From assembly GCF_017792025.1 (NCBI RefSeq), contig NZ_CP046956.1, positions 1,984,001 through 2,048,000 on the forward strand: 64,000 nucleotides of DNA. Reading direction: 5' to 3'. Positions 20,265-29,884 of the stretch are shown one piece after another. The notes beneath the pieces were generated by a model, which was given only the letters and a program-made list of their open reading frames with translations, searched no databases and was not told where the DNA came from. A program made the translations under genes and the position numbers. This DNA is from Sediminibacillus dalangtanensis (GTDB taxonomy: Bacteria > Bacillota > Bacilli > Bacillales > Amphibacillaceae). Position 1 is the first letter of the stretch, and each line of letters begins with the position of its first letter.

Positions 20265-23200
20265 TCAAGCAAACTGGAATGCGGCCTTCGACCCTTTTTG
20301 AGACGGCGTAATTTGCAGTTTAGCCGGTATTTCTTCTTTCAACTGAGGAACATGAGAAATAATACCCAGCAATCGGTTGCTTTGCTGTAATCCTTTCAAG
20401 CATTCTATCGCTTGTTCCAGGGACAATTCATCAAGTGTGCCAAACCCTTCGTCAATAAATAATGTTTCTAACTGTACTCCTCCGGCGTGGGCTTGGACAA
20501 CGTCTGCCATCCCCAGAGCCAGACTTAGGGCAGCCTTGAATCCTTCTCCTCCCGATAAGGTTTTAACAGAACGCTGCAAACCAGTATGGTGATCAAGCAC
20601 TTCCAGATCTAATCCGCTTTGGGCCCCACGCTTGGCAACTTGGTCACTGCGAATCAATTGGTAACGATGATCCGTCATTTGGTCTAAACGAATATTTGCC
20701 TGTAATAAGATTTCATCCAGGAATGCCGACAATACATAGCGTTCAAACGATAGACGCAAATGATTTTCTCCTCGAGCCAAATCAGCCAGTTCTCCGATAT
20801 CGTAGTACTGTTTTGCTTTCATTTGTTTTTCTTCCAGTAATTCCAGCATCGACTTTCTTATTTGCTCATAACTCTTCACGGTCAGTTTCAAATTTTGGAT
20901 ATTCTGATTGACCGCCTCCAGCTTTTCAGAGCATTGGCGAACCGACGCTTCCAGTTCCTCTATATCAGGTTTTTCTTGCCCATCTAATTGTTTGTTGACT
21001 GTTTGAAGACGTTTCTCGGTGGTATGCTTTTGTTTATTGAATTCCTCGATCTCATTCTTAAGGTTTAAACTCTCACTCTCTGTAATCCTGGCAGATTGAT
21101 AGGCTTCTATAGAAGGAAAATGGCTATGTTCAATTTTTTCTTCTAAAGCCGCTTGTTCTGTTGCAAGCTTTTGCTCGGTTTCTTTTGCAAAAGTACGCTG
21201 TTGCTGGATAATGGTGTTCAGCTCTTGCAGCTTCTCTTTTCCAGCTTGGTACCTGGATTGGAGGTTTTCCCACTTTTGCATCCATTCAGACAAGGTTTTT
21301 TCCTTGCTGCTCACTTTCTTCTGAATGACTAAAGGGTCCTGTTCTTCATCTGACAGTTCCTGTTTTGCTGTCGCTACTTGCATGTTGATATGCATCCAGG
21401 ATTCGGTGATGGTTTCTTTTGATTGCTTGAGTTCTTCCATCTCTGATTCCAACTGTCGTACTTTTTTTGTTAATTTTTCCGATTGTCGGCTGGCTTGTTC
21501 AATTTGCTCTATCTCTTTATAAAGAAGGTCCATTTTTCTTTTCTCTTCAGTTACGGTTTGATTCCAGCTTTCCAAGAGATGTTCGATAGCATGGCCTTCT
21601 AACGTGTCGATACTGTCTTTGAATGCCTGGTAATTTTGATCCACTAACGACCTTTGTGCTTGTCCGTCCGATTTCACTTGAATATAGTACTTCTGCCAGT
21701 CATCAAAATCTTTTTTAGCTGTTTCAAGCTGTTTTCTTATCTCTTCTAATTGGCTATCCGACACATCCTCTTTTCTACCGCTGGCTGGATCGGGATGTTG
21801 TTCGGAACCACAAACCGGACAAGCACAGTCTTCTTTCAAATGCTGAGCCAATAATAACGCATGATTATTGACCTGTTGTGCTTCGAGTTCATTCATCTTT
21901 GTTTGCAGATGCTCAATGAGTTGCTGTTTTTCGTTATATTGCTGGTGCACCTGTTGATATTGTTGTCGAAGTTCTTGTAGCTTTTCGAATTGCTTAAGCA
22001 ATTCCTCCAACTTTTTGGTTTGTTCTTCAGCTTGTTTGGCTTTTTGCTCTACTTGATAATATTTTTTTGTTTTTTCCTGATGCTGTTGTACCTGAACTTG
22101 CAGTTTATCCTGTTGGTGACGGATCTTCTCCATATCATCCACTAACCTCTGGATGTTTTTGTCTGCCGCTTGTTTCTTTTGCTCAGCTTGCTTTTGCTCC
22201 TGTTTAAGCGTAACAAGATGCTTAGCCTGCTCCAATTGTTTTTTTGCCGTTTCCAATTGCTCCTTCAGTTGTTCCCGTTCGCTCTCTCGATCCAATTCCA
22301 CTTTATAATCAGCTTCCACTGATTGGAACCATTCCTCTGTCTCTTTCTTTTTCGTTTTTTGACTGTTCAGTCTACTAATTTGATTTTCCCATTCGCTTTT
22401 GCGTCTTTTTACTTGCTCTTCAAACGGGATAATTTTAGCCGCTGCTTCCGCTAATTCGAGTTTTTTCTGTTTTTCATTTACAAAAGATTGCTGCTCTGTT
22501 AACTTCGCTGATGTTTCCTGTAATTGATCAAATTCCGCAAACAATTCCGATAGCTGTTTACCTTTGTAAAAAGCCTCCTGAGCGGCATTCAATGCGCTTT
22601 TTTCTTTTGCCAATTGTTGTTCATCGATTTCCAAATCCTTACGTACCTCGTGAATTTCCTCATTCAATTTTTCTATCGTAATCTCTATGGGGTCCGACTC
22701 TTCGGCTTCCTTTTTTCTCCATTGTATTTTTACTGCTTCCTGTTCCAAACGGTTCTCAAGCCGTTCGATAGACTCCAGGAGTTGTTTGGACTGTTTCTTT
22801 AATTCCTCGGTAATTTGTTCATAGAAGTGCGTGTGGAAAATTTTTTGTAAAATTTCTTCTCGTTCTTTACTGTTTTCGGAAATAAGCCTCCGAAATTCTC
22901 CTTGAGGAATCATGATCATTTTACGGAATTGCTCATAATCCAAGCCGAGTTGTTCTTCCAGCATTTCGTTGACATCCTTGATTTTAGAAGCTACTAAAAC
23001 GGTCTCTCCGTCATTTACTTCATATAATTCCGCCCTCGCCGGGTCTTCAGTGAATCCATCTCCCCGCTCTTTTCGTTTCTTTTGCTTCGGAAAACGATTT
23101 ACTTGATACATTCTTCCCTTCAAAGCAAACTGAAAGCTTACTTCAGTCGGCTGGTCGATTTCAGCAAAATGACTGCGGAGTGAGTCATGGTCTCGGTCGT

Positions 23201-23375
23201 TACCACTCGCCCTACCATAAAGCGCATAACAAATAGCGTCGAAAATAGTTGTCTTCCCCGCTCCTGTAGGTCCAGTTATCAAAAAAATCGATTCATTGCC
23301 AATTTCTTGAAAATCAATTATCTGGGTTTCCCGGTAAGGACCAAAAGCGGTCATCGATAACTTTATTGCACGCAT
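20265..23375 (-). CDS. sbcC: SbcC, ATPase subunit of the SbcCD nuclease
   Basis: This 1036-residue Rad50-type SMC protein has Walker A GPTGAGKT (residues 35-42), long coiled coils, a central zinc hook CPVC near residue 515, the ABC signature LSGGEGF and Walker B LFIDEGFGTLDE near residue 970. With SbcD it cleaves hairpins, cruciforms and protein-blocked DNA ends. The ATG lies 2 bp past the sbcD stop with GGAGGGG upstream, so the two are translated from one message. Full family length. Confidence 0.97.
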   Translation of the reverse strand: MRAIKLSMTAFGPYRETQIIDFQEIGNESIFLITGPTGAGKTTIFDAICYALYGRASGNDRDHDSLRSHFAEIDQPTEVSFQFALKGRMYQVNRFPKQKKRKERGDGFTEDPARAELYEVNDGETVLVASKIKDVNEMLEEQLGLDYEQFRKMIMIPQGEFRRLISENSKEREEILQKIFHTHFYEQITEELKKQSKQLLESIERLENRLEQEAVKIQWRKKEAEESDPIEITIEKLNEEIHEVRKDLEIDEQQLAKEKSALNAAQEAFYKGKQLSELFAEFDQLQETSAKLTEQQSFVNEKQKKLELAEAAAKIIPFEEQVKRRKSEWENQISRLNSQKTKKKETEEWFQSVEADYKVELDRESEREQLKEQLETAKKQLEQAKHLVTLKQEQKQAEQKKQAADKNIQRLVDDMEKIRHQQDKLQVQVQQHQEKTKKYYQVEQKAKQAEEQTKKLEELLKQFEKLQELRQQYQQVHQQYNEKQQLIEHLQTKMNELEAQQVNNHALLLAQHLKEDCACPVCGSEQHPDPASGRKEDVSDSQLEEIRKQLETAKKDFDDWQKYYIQVKSDGQAQRSLVDQNYQAFKDSIDTLEGHAIEHLLESWNQTVTEEKRKMDLLYKEIEQIEQASRQSEKLTKKVRQLESEMEELKQSKETITESWMHINMQVATAKQELSDEEQDPLVIQKKVSSKEKTLSEWMQKWENLQSRYQAGKEKLQELNTIIQQQRTFAKETEQKLATEQAALEEKIEHSHFPSIEAYQSARITESESLNLKNEIEEFNKQKHTTEKRLQTVNKQLDGQEKPDIEELEASVRQCSEKLEAVNQNIQNLKLTVKSYEQIRKSMLELLEEKQMKAKQYYDIGELADLARGENHLRLSFERYVLSAFLDEILLQANIRLDQMTDHRYQLIRSDQVAKRGAQSGLDLEVLDHHTGLQRSVKTLSGGEGFKAALSLALGMADVVQAHAGGVQLETLFIDEGFGTLDELSLEQAIECLKGLQQSNRLLGIISHVPQLKEEIPAKLQITPSQKGSKAAFQFA

Positions 23376-23376
23376 G

Positions 23377-24531
23377 TTACTTCCCCCTCTCCTGATCCAT
23401 CAACAATTGGACAACTTGATTCATCTGGTTCCTGCGCGATTCCGGAATCGCTTCCCCTTTCATTTCCTTATAAAAGGTTTCAAATAATTCTGTATGGGAC
23501 ATTTTTTGTTTTTCTCGTATTCTATTTAAATCGTTCAACTGCATCTGAGATGTAAGCACTTGACGCTCCAGGCGGAGGATGTTCGGATATCGCTTTCTTA
23601 ATTTGCCCATCGGATCGACTAGCTGACCATCATCCAAGAGTCGTATATGCAGGTAATCTTCTGCGGGGAAATCAGTGCTTCCCTCCAATAATTCATCAAA
23701 ATATCCTTCCACCACCCGCATATCTCTTCTTGGGATGAGCGGAAGATACTGTCTATCCACAACGCCATCTTTATCCATTTCCAAAAGGGTAATCGACTTT
23801 TTCTGATTTGCTTCTGAAAAAGAATACTTAAGCAACGAGCCACTATAGCGGATGTTATCGTTTGTAACCCGCTGCGGCTGATGGAGATGACCAAGTGCTA
23901 CATAAGCAAAATTTTTAAACAACCCGGCATCGACATACGGGCTTCCGCCAATCATCGACAGTCGTTCTTCCGACTCAGATTCCATGCCACCGGCCAAAAA
24001 CGCATGGCCAATAAAAACATGCCGTTCTTGCATGTCATGTCGACTTTCAATATGCGCGATAACGGCCTCCATCGCTTTCTGATGGCTCTGGATGCTGTCA
24101 TCTTGAAAATAAGCACGAGCATCAGCAGGTTCCATATAGGGAATTAAATGAAAGTGGATGGGTCCATGTTCGTCGTGAAGAGTAATAGGATCCAATCCTC
24201 CCTTCAACTTCGTTTCAATAAACAACTGCTGAGAGCGGAATATACTACTGCCGAAATCGAGCCTGTCCGGACTATCGTGGTTACCCGAAATAGCTAAAAC
24301 AGGCGTTTTCAACTCCGTTACAATGGTCGTCAGCACCCGGTTCAACAATTCAACTGCCTCTTTTGGCGGTACGGAGCGGTCATATAAATCACCAGCAATA
24401 ATTACCACGTCGGGTTTTTCTGTTCGGATCATCTCTATCATTCTATCAAGCATATAAGCTTGATCTTCTGTCATATGCACACTATTAACGATTTTGCCTA
24501 AGTGCCAGTCAGCGGTATGTAAAATTTTCAC
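23377..24531 (-). CDS. sbcD: SbcD, nuclease subunit of SbcCD
   Basis: This 384-residue calcineurin-type phosphoesterase of the Mre11 family starts with GTG after GGAGGG. Metal-binding motifs: HTADWHLG (start), GDLYDRSVPP, GNHDSPDR, GHAFLAGG and ALGHLHQPQ. It acts as a manganese-dependent exonuclease and hairpin endonuclease with SbcC, whose gene follows by 1 bp. In B. subtilis the locus is tied to the damage response, but I see no LexA box in the 120 bp upstream here. Confidence 0.97.
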   Translation of the reverse strand: MKILHTADWHLGKIVNSVHMTEDQAYMLDRMIEMIRTEKPDVVIIAGDLYDRSVPPKEAVELLNRVLTTIVTELKTPVLAISGNHDSPDRLDFGSSIFRSQQLFIETKLKGGLDPITLHDEHGPIHFHLIPYMEPADARAYFQDDSIQSHQKAMEAVIAHIESRHDMQERHVFIGHAFLAGGMESESEERLSMIGGSPYVDAGLFKNFAYVALGHLHQPQRVTNDNIRYSGSLLKYSFSEANQKKSITLLEMDKDGVVDRQYLPLIPRRDMRVVEGYFDELLEGSTDFPAEDYLHIRLLDDGQLVDPMGKLRKRYPNILRLERQVLTSQMQLNDLNRIREKQKMSHTELFETFYKEMKGEAIPESRRNQMNQVVQLLMDQERGK

Positions 24532-24606
24532 GTGTATCCCTCCATAGTTGTCATTTTAGCATGTTATTGTCTGCCGAGCATGTGAAATATCTTCTTAAGA
24601 TGACGA

Positions 24607-24634
24607 AAAAAAGCCCTGCATGCAGGGCTTTTTT
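24607..24634 (-). terminator. Terminator after the tat-yozE operon
   Basis: A perfect 28-bp palindrome (AAAAAAGCCCTGCA and its complement) ending in a T-run on each strand. It lies just past the yozE stop, within 75 bp of the sbcD start. Confidence 0.9.
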
Positions 24635-24643
24635 CATGTGCAA

Positions 24644-24862
24644 TCAACTTTCATTCATCAGGTAATCTTCCCATAGTCGGTCGAAGACCTGGGTTGCTTC
24701 CGTAAACGGAATATTCCATTCTAAATAACGGCTGACTTCATCATAAGAGGTAGACTGTTTCGGGAAATCGTGAGCCTCGAACATCCAGTCGGCCAGACGG
24801 CGTTCATCTGTCCTTGGGCCGGAGCCACGGTATCGCATCATATAGTGATAAAAGGAACGCAA
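24644..24862 (-). CDS. yozE: YozE family protein (UPF0346)
   Basis: I choose TTG 24862 because GGAGGTGA sits 5 bp upstream, giving 72 residues, close to the 74 of B. subtilis YozE. The pattern RSFYHYMMRYRG ... HDFPKQSTSYDEVSRYLEWN ... FDRLWEDY matches that family: a small four-helix bundle (SAM-like) of unknown role. It follows tatC by 30 bp and is the last gene before a terminator. Confidence 0.85.
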   Translation of the reverse strand: MRSFYHYMMRYRGSGPRTDERRLADWMFEAHDFPKQSTSYDEVSRYLEWNIPFTEATQVFDRLWEDYLMNES

Positions 24863-24892
24863 TCCTCTCACCTCCATTTCCATAGGCAGGGA

Positions 24893-25645
24893 TTAGTCAT
24901 CGTTGTCCATAAATGCCTCGTGCTTTCTTTGCTTTTTGCGATAAGTAAAAGCTGAAAGAAAAATGCTTATTTCATACAATAAAATCAGTGGCACGGCGAC
25001 GACAATTTGTAAAACAAAATCCGGCGGCGAAATCATCGTTCCGATAATAATCAGGATTAAATAAGCGTATTTTCTCGTTTTCCGCATAAACTCCGGTGTC
25101 AATATTCCAAGACTAGTCAAAAACATCGTAATGATGGGGATTTCGAATAATATCGCAAAAGGAAGCGTGACACGGAGCAAAAAGCGAAAATACTTATCTA
25201 CCGTGAAAATCTCGTTGAACATCCCATCGTTTAGCGACAATAGAAACGGTAAAATCAGATCAATAAATACATAATATCCGAAGGCAAGCCCGCCAATAAA
25301 CAATAAAAAAGTCGCCGGAATATAAGATAAGGAAACTTTTCTCTCTTTAGGTGTAAGTCCAGGCCGCACAAATAGCCATGCCTGCAGGCAGAAAAACGGG
25401 ATCGTACCGACGACCGCCACCACGGAAGCCATGGTGAAATAGATCCAGATGATTTCCCCTGGACTAATTACATTCAGTGTGAAATCAAGATCATTGACAA
25501 AAAAGCCGTATATATCACGGACAAACACAAATCCGACAATAAAAAAAACAATAAAAACAATCGCTGTCCAAATCAATCGTTTGCGCATTTCCGTTAAATG
25601 TTCTGTCATATTCATTTCTTTTTCATAACCAGTTGATCCGGACAA
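24893..25645 (-). CDS. tatC: TatC, twin-arginine translocase core subunit
   Basis: I choose TTG 25645, 7 bp from AAAGGGGG, giving 250 residues; an ATG at 25615 is possible. It has six membrane helices. The N-terminal MTEHLTEMRKRL motif and the signal-binding glutamate in the first loop region are present. The conserved segment LSYIPATFLLF and the late motif RKYAYLILIIIGTMISPPD are typical. TatC binds twin-arginine signal peptides and recruits TatA to export folded proteins. It is downstream of two tatA genes. Confidence 0.93.
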   Translation of the reverse strand: MSGSTGYEKEMNMTEHLTEMRKRLIWTAIVFIVFFIVGFVFVRDIYGFFVNDLDFTLNVISPGEIIWIYFTMASVVAVVGTIPFFCLQAWLFVRPGLTPKERKVSLSYIPATFLLFIGGLAFGYYVFIDLILPFLLSLNDGMFNEIFTVDKYFRFLLRVTLPFAILFEIPIITMFLTSLGILTPEFMRKTRKYAYLILIIIGTMISPPDFVLQIVVAVPLILLYEISIFLSAFTYRKKQRKHEAFMDNDD

Positions 25646-25772
25646 AAAACAGCCCCCTTTCTCAAAAAGAAGATGCAAGGAACTTGTCCCTACACCTTCA
25701 TCGCACGCAATCCGGCGATTCTACGCTCCATCCATTCTCCGTATTCAGAAAAAACGAGAAGCACAGGTACTA

Positions 25773-25958
25773 TTACTTTTGATTCTCTTCTACCTTTTTC
25801 GGGTCCTCATCCGAGATGATATCCCTTGTAGCTTTTTTGAATTCCCTCAAAGAACTTCCCACCGCCTTGCCGATTTCCGGAAGCTTGGATGGTCCGAATA
25901 CAATCAGCGAAATTACCAAAATGAGGATCAAACCTGGAAAACCTATATTACTAAACAT
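25773..25958 (-). CDS. tatA: TatA, twin-arginine translocase pore subunit (first copy next to tatC)
   Basis: I place the start at ATG 25958, about 8 bp from GGAG; an upstream GTG overlaps the ribosome site. The 61-residue protein has one membrane helix ([18 protein letters not shown]), the [21 protein letters not shown] hinge and amphipathic helix, and an acidic tail. This is the TatA/E form that assembles the pore. It lies 17 bp downstream of a second tatA. Confidence 0.93.
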   Translation of the reverse strand: MFSNIGFPGLILILVISLIVFGPSKLPEIGKAVGSSLREFKKATRDIISDEDPKKVEENQK

Positions 25959-25975
25959 ATGGATCACTCCATTTC

Positions 25976-26176
25976 TTATTTTCTATCAACGTCGTCTGAA
26001 GAATCCTTTTTGGCATGTTCATCGAACGGTTCCGTTAAATCTTTCGTGGAATTTTTAAACTCTTTTAACGTCTGCCCGGTTGCTTTGCCTATTTCAGGCA
26101 GTTTTTTGGGGCCGAAAATGATCAACACGATGATCAATATCAGAATCAACCCTGGAACTCCGATGCTTGTCAACAT
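25976..26176 (-). CDS. tatA: TatA, second paralogue
   Basis: The 66-residue TatA has the helix [18 protein letters not shown], hinge [21 protein letters not shown] and a charged tail. It is about 60% identical by eye to the neighbouring copy over the first 45 residues, a likely local duplication. It is the first gene of the tatA-tatA-tatC-yozE operon. Gram-positive Tat systems usually need a single bifunctional TatA, so two may differ in substrate or dosage. Confidence 0.93.
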   Translation of the reverse strand: MLTSIGVPGLILILIIVLIIFGPKKLPEIGKATGQTLKEFKNSTKDLTEPFDEHAKKDSSDDVDRK

Positions 26177-26338
26177 CTATCATCACCTACTCATTGTGAA
26201 ATTAACCTGTTTGCAGCTGTCATCTTCTTCAAACCAAAAAAGGTTTGCTTTTCACGTACATCTTACCACTTTTTTCACTGCCTGTCCTCCACCGTCCCTA
26301 ATTTTACTAAATTTCAATGGACTAAGGTATGAAAAAGA

Positions 26339-26839
26339 CTAACTGTTCCGCCCTATCCGGTCGTACTGAAGGAAATAATAATCATATGGATTGCGCTCAT
26401 TTTTTTCGCCTAGTACTTTTTTCGTCAACTTCCAGTCCTTTTCGTTATATGCAGGGAAAAACGTGTCGCCGGGAAATGTTTCGTCAATGAAAGTCATGTA
26501 CATCCTGTCTGCATATGGCAATACTTGACGGAATATTTCTTCGCCGCCGATGACAAATAGTTCAGTCTCCGGATCCTTTTCACTCCATTTGACAATTTCC
26601 TCTACAGAGTGAAGGATAAGGCAGTCATCCGCCTGAAAGCTTTTGTCCTTTGTGACAATCACGTTTTCGCGATTAGGAAGGGGGCCGTTCATGGATGCAA
26701 ATGTTTTTCTCCCCATGATAATCGTGTTGCCAGTAGTCATTTGTTTGAAAAACTTCAAATCATTCGGCAGCCTCCAAGGCAAATCGCTTTGATACCCTAT
26801 CACGCTATTCCGATCCATCGCGTAAAGCAGTGAAATCAT
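26339..26839 (-). CDS. dfrA: Dihydrofolate reductase
   Basis: This 166-residue enzyme reduces dihydrofolate with NADPH. Typical segments are SLLYAMDRNSVIGYQSDLPWRLPNDLKFFK at the start (in pieces), MGRKTF, LPNRENVIVT and FVIGGEEIFRQ. The position-27 type acid is Asp in LPND. The start ATG follows GGAGGG 17 bp after thyA. It restores the tetrahydrofolate that thymidylate synthase oxidises, which explains the gene pairing. Confidence 0.97.
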   Translation of the reverse strand: MISLLYAMDRNSVIGYQSDLPWRLPNDLKFFKQMTTGNTIIMGRKTFASMNGPLPNRENVIVTKDKSFQADDCLILHSVEEIVKWSEKDPETELFVIGGEEIFRQVLPYADRMYMTFIDETFPGDTFFPAYNEKDWKLTKKVLGEKNERNPYDYYFLQYDRIGRNS

Positions 26840-26856
26840 CGTATTTTCCCTCCACT

Positions 26857-27816
26857 CTAAACCGCCACTGGAGCCTTTATCGGCGGATGTGATTCATAGT
26901 TCTTTATGTGTAGATCCTCCATTTCAATAGTAAAAATGGAATCAGCTTTCGGATTGATTTCTAATTCCGGAAACCGATAAGGAGTTCGTTCCAGTTGCGT
27001 GTTTACTTGCTCCAGATGATTACTGTAGATATGGGCATCTCCAAGTGTGTGAATGAATTCTCCTGCTTCAAGCCCGCATTCAAATGCAATCAAGTGCGTC
27101 AAGAGAGCATAACTCGCAATATTGAAAGGCACGCCCAAGAAAATGTCACCGCTGCGCTGATAAAGCTGACACGACAATTTTCCGTCCGCAACATAAAACT
27201 GAAACATGGTGTGACATGGCGGCAACGCCATATTCCCTGGTACATCTTCTGGATTCCAAGCCGTAACGATGTGCCGCCTGGAATCCGGGTTTGTTTTGAT
27301 CGCTTCTACCACTTGCATTAGCTGGTCAATGGTTTCTCCTCTTGATGTAGTCCAGGCACGCCATTGACGCCCGTAAACCGACCCTAAATCACCATATTTC
27401 GCTGCAAACGCATCATCTGATAAAATTCTCTGTTTGAAAGTTTCCATCTGCTGTTGGTAAATGGAACGGAACTGCTCGTCCTGTTGACTTCGATGTCCAA
27501 AATCCTTCATATCAGGCCCTTGGTAGTCATCGCTTTCCACCCACGTTTTAAAGGCCCATTCGTTCCAGATGTTGTTGTTATGCTCCAATAGGTAACGAAT
27601 ATTCGTATCCCCTTTGATGAACCACAACAATTCACTGGCGATGAGACGGAAGGGAACACGCTTTGTCGTAAGCAAGGGAAAGCCTTCCTTCAAATCAAAT
27701 CGCATTTGATGACCAAACACCGAAAGGGTTCCGGTGTTGGTCCTATCCTGTTTTTTGTTCCCCTTCTCTAAGACTGTTTTGCATAAATCGAGATAGGCTT
27801 GTTCTCCACTAGTCAT
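26857..27816 (-). CDS. thyA: Thymidylate synthase
   Basis: This 319-residue enzyme methylates dUMP to dTMP. The catalytic cysteine is in [12 protein letters not shown] near residue 200, and the dUMP-binding residues are in [16 protein letters not shown] and HIYSNH. It carries the roughly 50-residue insertion (about residues 90-140) known from the Lactobacillus casei type, making it longer than B. subtilis ThyB (264). Its product folate is recycled by dfrA just downstream. ATG with AAAGGAA upstream. Confidence 0.97.
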   Translation of the reverse strand: MTSGEQAYLDLCKTVLEKGNKKQDRTNTGTLSVFGHQMRFDLKEGFPLLTTKRVPFRLIASELLWFIKGDTNIRYLLEHNNNIWNEWAFKTWVESDDYQGPDMKDFGHRSQQDEQFRSIYQQQMETFKQRILSDDAFAAKYGDLGSVYGRQWRAWTTSRGETIDQLMQVVEAIKTNPDSRRHIVTAWNPEDVPGNMALPPCHTMFQFYVADGKLSCQLYQRSGDIFLGVPFNIASYALLTHLIAFECGLEAGEFIHTLGDAHIYSNHLEQVNTQLERTPYRFPELEINPKADSIFTIEMEDLHIKNYESHPPIKAPVAV

Positions 27817-27835
27817 CTATAACAAATTCCTTTCG

Positions 27836-28588
27836 TCAATTAAAATAATATTGAGGGATCGAAGATAAATCCAATTGCTTTAACCTGGTAAAAAATCGAT
27901 AAGTCTGCGGCGCTTTTTCCGAAATTATCTGCTTTGATCTTTTTCCTGCATAATAAAAAGCAAACACTTCGGAAAAGTATTCAGAAGGATATGTAAGAAA
28001 ATAATCATCCCCTGGAAATAGCTGTGCTGCTTCTTTTTTCCAGTTTTGATCCATTTGTTCCGCCACAGCAGGCATAGTTCCTAGTAACCGATAAATGGTG
28101 TGCCCGGTTTCGTGCAACTCCAAGTTGAATGAGCCATGACCGTTCCCTGGCTGACTGGCACCTATTTTTGCTGATACGAGCCATCCACCTCCGGATCCAG
28201 GCACTTCTTCCCACGTTGCGTCCTTTTCCCATCCCCTCGGTTGTTCCCATTTTAAGTGGTATAACAACGGTTCATCTGTTAATCGGCCTTCAAACAAACG
28301 AACCTTCACTTGTTGGGAAGCCAAGAGTCTCAACAAGTTGCGATCAATATGATTGAGCCTGGTCACCATTCCTGCCACCGCAGCGGGGTTCTCCGGATTC
28401 TCTGGAACTACGACGATTTCATCCAGCAAATCATAGTTGTCCAGTTGGTGCAAAAGTTGGATGTAGTCACTGCCGTTCGCCTCGTTCAGCGTTATGCCGT
28501 GAAATGGGCTGGTAATATCGATAAACGGAAAAAACAAAAAAATAAAAATGACTATTGCTGGTTTTATCAATCGGTTTATATGTTTCAT
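27836..28588 (-). CDS. Secreted or membrane-anchored zinc protease, anthrax lethal factor/PPEP-like (peptidase M34 fold)
   Basis: The 250-residue protein has an N-terminal membrane segment (about residues 8-26), so it is exported or tethered outside. The zinc site is His159-Glu160-x2-His163 in ELHETGH, with a third ligand candidate Glu203 in SEYFSEVFAFYY. The C-terminal segment EKAPQTYRFF resembles the end of lethal factor (NAPKTFQFI). This set marks the ATLF-like family, which includes the Pro-Pro endopeptidases of clostridia and paenibacilli that cut surface adhesins. It sits 19 bp upstream of thyA, so it may share transcription. No immunity or cargo gene is visible. Substrate unknown. Confidence 0.8.
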   Translation of the reverse strand: MKHINRLIKPAIVIFIFLFFPFIDITSPFHGITLNEANGSDYIQLLHQLDNYDLLDEIVVVPENPENPAAVAGMVTRLNHIDRNLLRLLASQQVKVRLFEGRLTDEPLLYHLKWEQPRGWEKDATWEEVPGSGGGWLVSAKIGASQPGNGHGSFNLELHETGHTIYRLLGTMPAVAEQMDQNWKKEAAQLFPGDDYFLTYPSEYFSEVFAFYYAGKRSKQIISEKAPQTYRFFTRLKQLDLSSIPQYYFN

Positions 28589-28751
28589 TTTCTGTAATCA
28601 GGGCAATCATGCTTCGTCCATCATGCTTTCATCATAAGTGGTATCTCTATCTTAACATATTACAATTGTATTTCGGTTACGAAATCCAATCATATTCACG
28701 GCCATTCTACATACATCTTGTTAAGAGCACAAATCGGAAAGGGGTTTTGGC

Positions 28752-29840
28752 ATGCTTACTGAAGCGAGTGTTCAACATGTCGTCAAGCATTCAATGTCTT
28801 ATGGTTTTGTGCTGACCCAACCATTTGCTTTTTATGTAGACGCATATCCTGTTTTAGAAAATCAAATGATCAAGGAATCCAATACACTCTATTACGGCCA
28901 GCATAATCAATCTGTAAAAATTTTGCAGCATAAATTGTCCAATCTGTCGTTTTTTTCTCAACCAATTGATGGAGATTTCGGTATATATACAGAATATGCC
29001 CTGAAAAAATTTCAAAAAGAACATGATTTGATGGTCTCTGGAAGAGCAGACAAACAGACCGTAGAGAAATTGATTATAGAGGAAAGAAACGAACAATTGA
29101 CTCCTTTAAGGGAAATAGACGCAGCCCTTTATCCCGGCGAAACCGGAAAGGATATCGAAAAGATACAAAATGCCCTCCAGTACTTCGGTTACTATGAAAT
29201 GGAAGTAGATGGAATTTTCGGGCCGATGACAGCCCAAGCGTTGCTTGCTTTCCAAAAAGATAATGGGGTTAGGCCGAAGGAAAGAATCGATAAAGCCACC
29301 ATCGAAGCATTCTTCGCCAAAGAGAATGAATCGGCTGAGGTAAAGGAAGATTTACCGGAACACGCCAAACCAGAACCCGAACAAACAGCTCATTCTACAA
29401 CAGAGAAAACGGAAGAAGTAGAAGAACCAGAAAAAACAATTCCAAAACCGGCAGAAAAGGCATCAGCAGCTGTCGAACCGGCAGCAGTCATTCAGACCGC
29501 GAAACAATTGGTTGGCTCCCCGTACGCTTGGGGCGGTACATCTCCGGACGGGTTCGATTGCAGCGGCTTGATTCAATATATTTATCAAACTCATGGCATC
29601 AAGCTCCCGCGGACGGTCAATGAATTATGGAATGTTAGTAAACCAGTCGAATCTCCTTCGATAGGCGATTTTGTTTTTTTTCAAACCTATAAACAAGGGC
29701 CATCACACATGGGGATTTATGTCGGCGACGGCAAATTTCTTCATGCCGGTGAATCACGAGGTGTCGAAATAAGTAACATGGATAATCCCTACTGGACTCC
29801 TCGCTATCTCGGCGCAAAACGTTTAAGCATACAGCCTTGA
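28752..29840 (+). CDS. Cell-wall hydrolase with two peptidoglycan-binding domains and an NlpC/P60 domain
   Basis: The 362-residue protein starts with ATG behind AAAGGGG. Two PG_binding_1 domains lie at about 45-110 and 125-190 (GDFGIYTEYALKKFQKEH and GIFGPMTAQALLAFQKDN). An acidic Pro/Glu linker follows, and an NlpC/P60 domain at about 245-360 holds catalytic Cys270 in DCSGLIQYIY and His in SHMGIYVG. Such enzymes cut D-gamma-glutamyl-diaminopimelate bonds. There is no clear Sec signal: the N-terminus has only a short hydrophobic patch. It could therefore act inside the spore compartment or use a weak signal. Divergent from the protease. Confidence 0.85.
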   Translation: MLTEASVQHVVKHSMSYGFVLTQPFAFYVDAYPVLENQMIKESNTLYYGQHNQSVKILQHKLSNLSFFSQPIDGDFGIYTEYALKKFQKEHDLMVSGRADKQTVEKLIIEERNEQLTPLREIDAALYPGETGKDIEKIQNALQYFGYYEMEVDGIFGPMTAQALLAFQKDNGVRPKERIDKATIEAFFAKENESAEVKEDLPEHAKPEPEQTAHSTTEKTEEVEEPEKTIPKPAEKASAAVEPAAVIQTAKQLVGSPYAWGGTSPDGFDCSGLIQYIYQTHGIKLPRTVNELWNVSKPVESPSIGDFVFFQTYKQGPSHMGIYVGDGKFLHAGESRGVEISNMDNPYWTPRYLGAKRLSIQP

Positions 29841-29884
29841 TCATCTGCCTTTTTTTAGTTCAGAGAGGATACGGACGTGATGTT

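Noticed and set aside
24532..24606. A LexA box in front of sbcD
   Set aside because: No GAAC-N4-GTTC dyad or near match was seen in this stretch.
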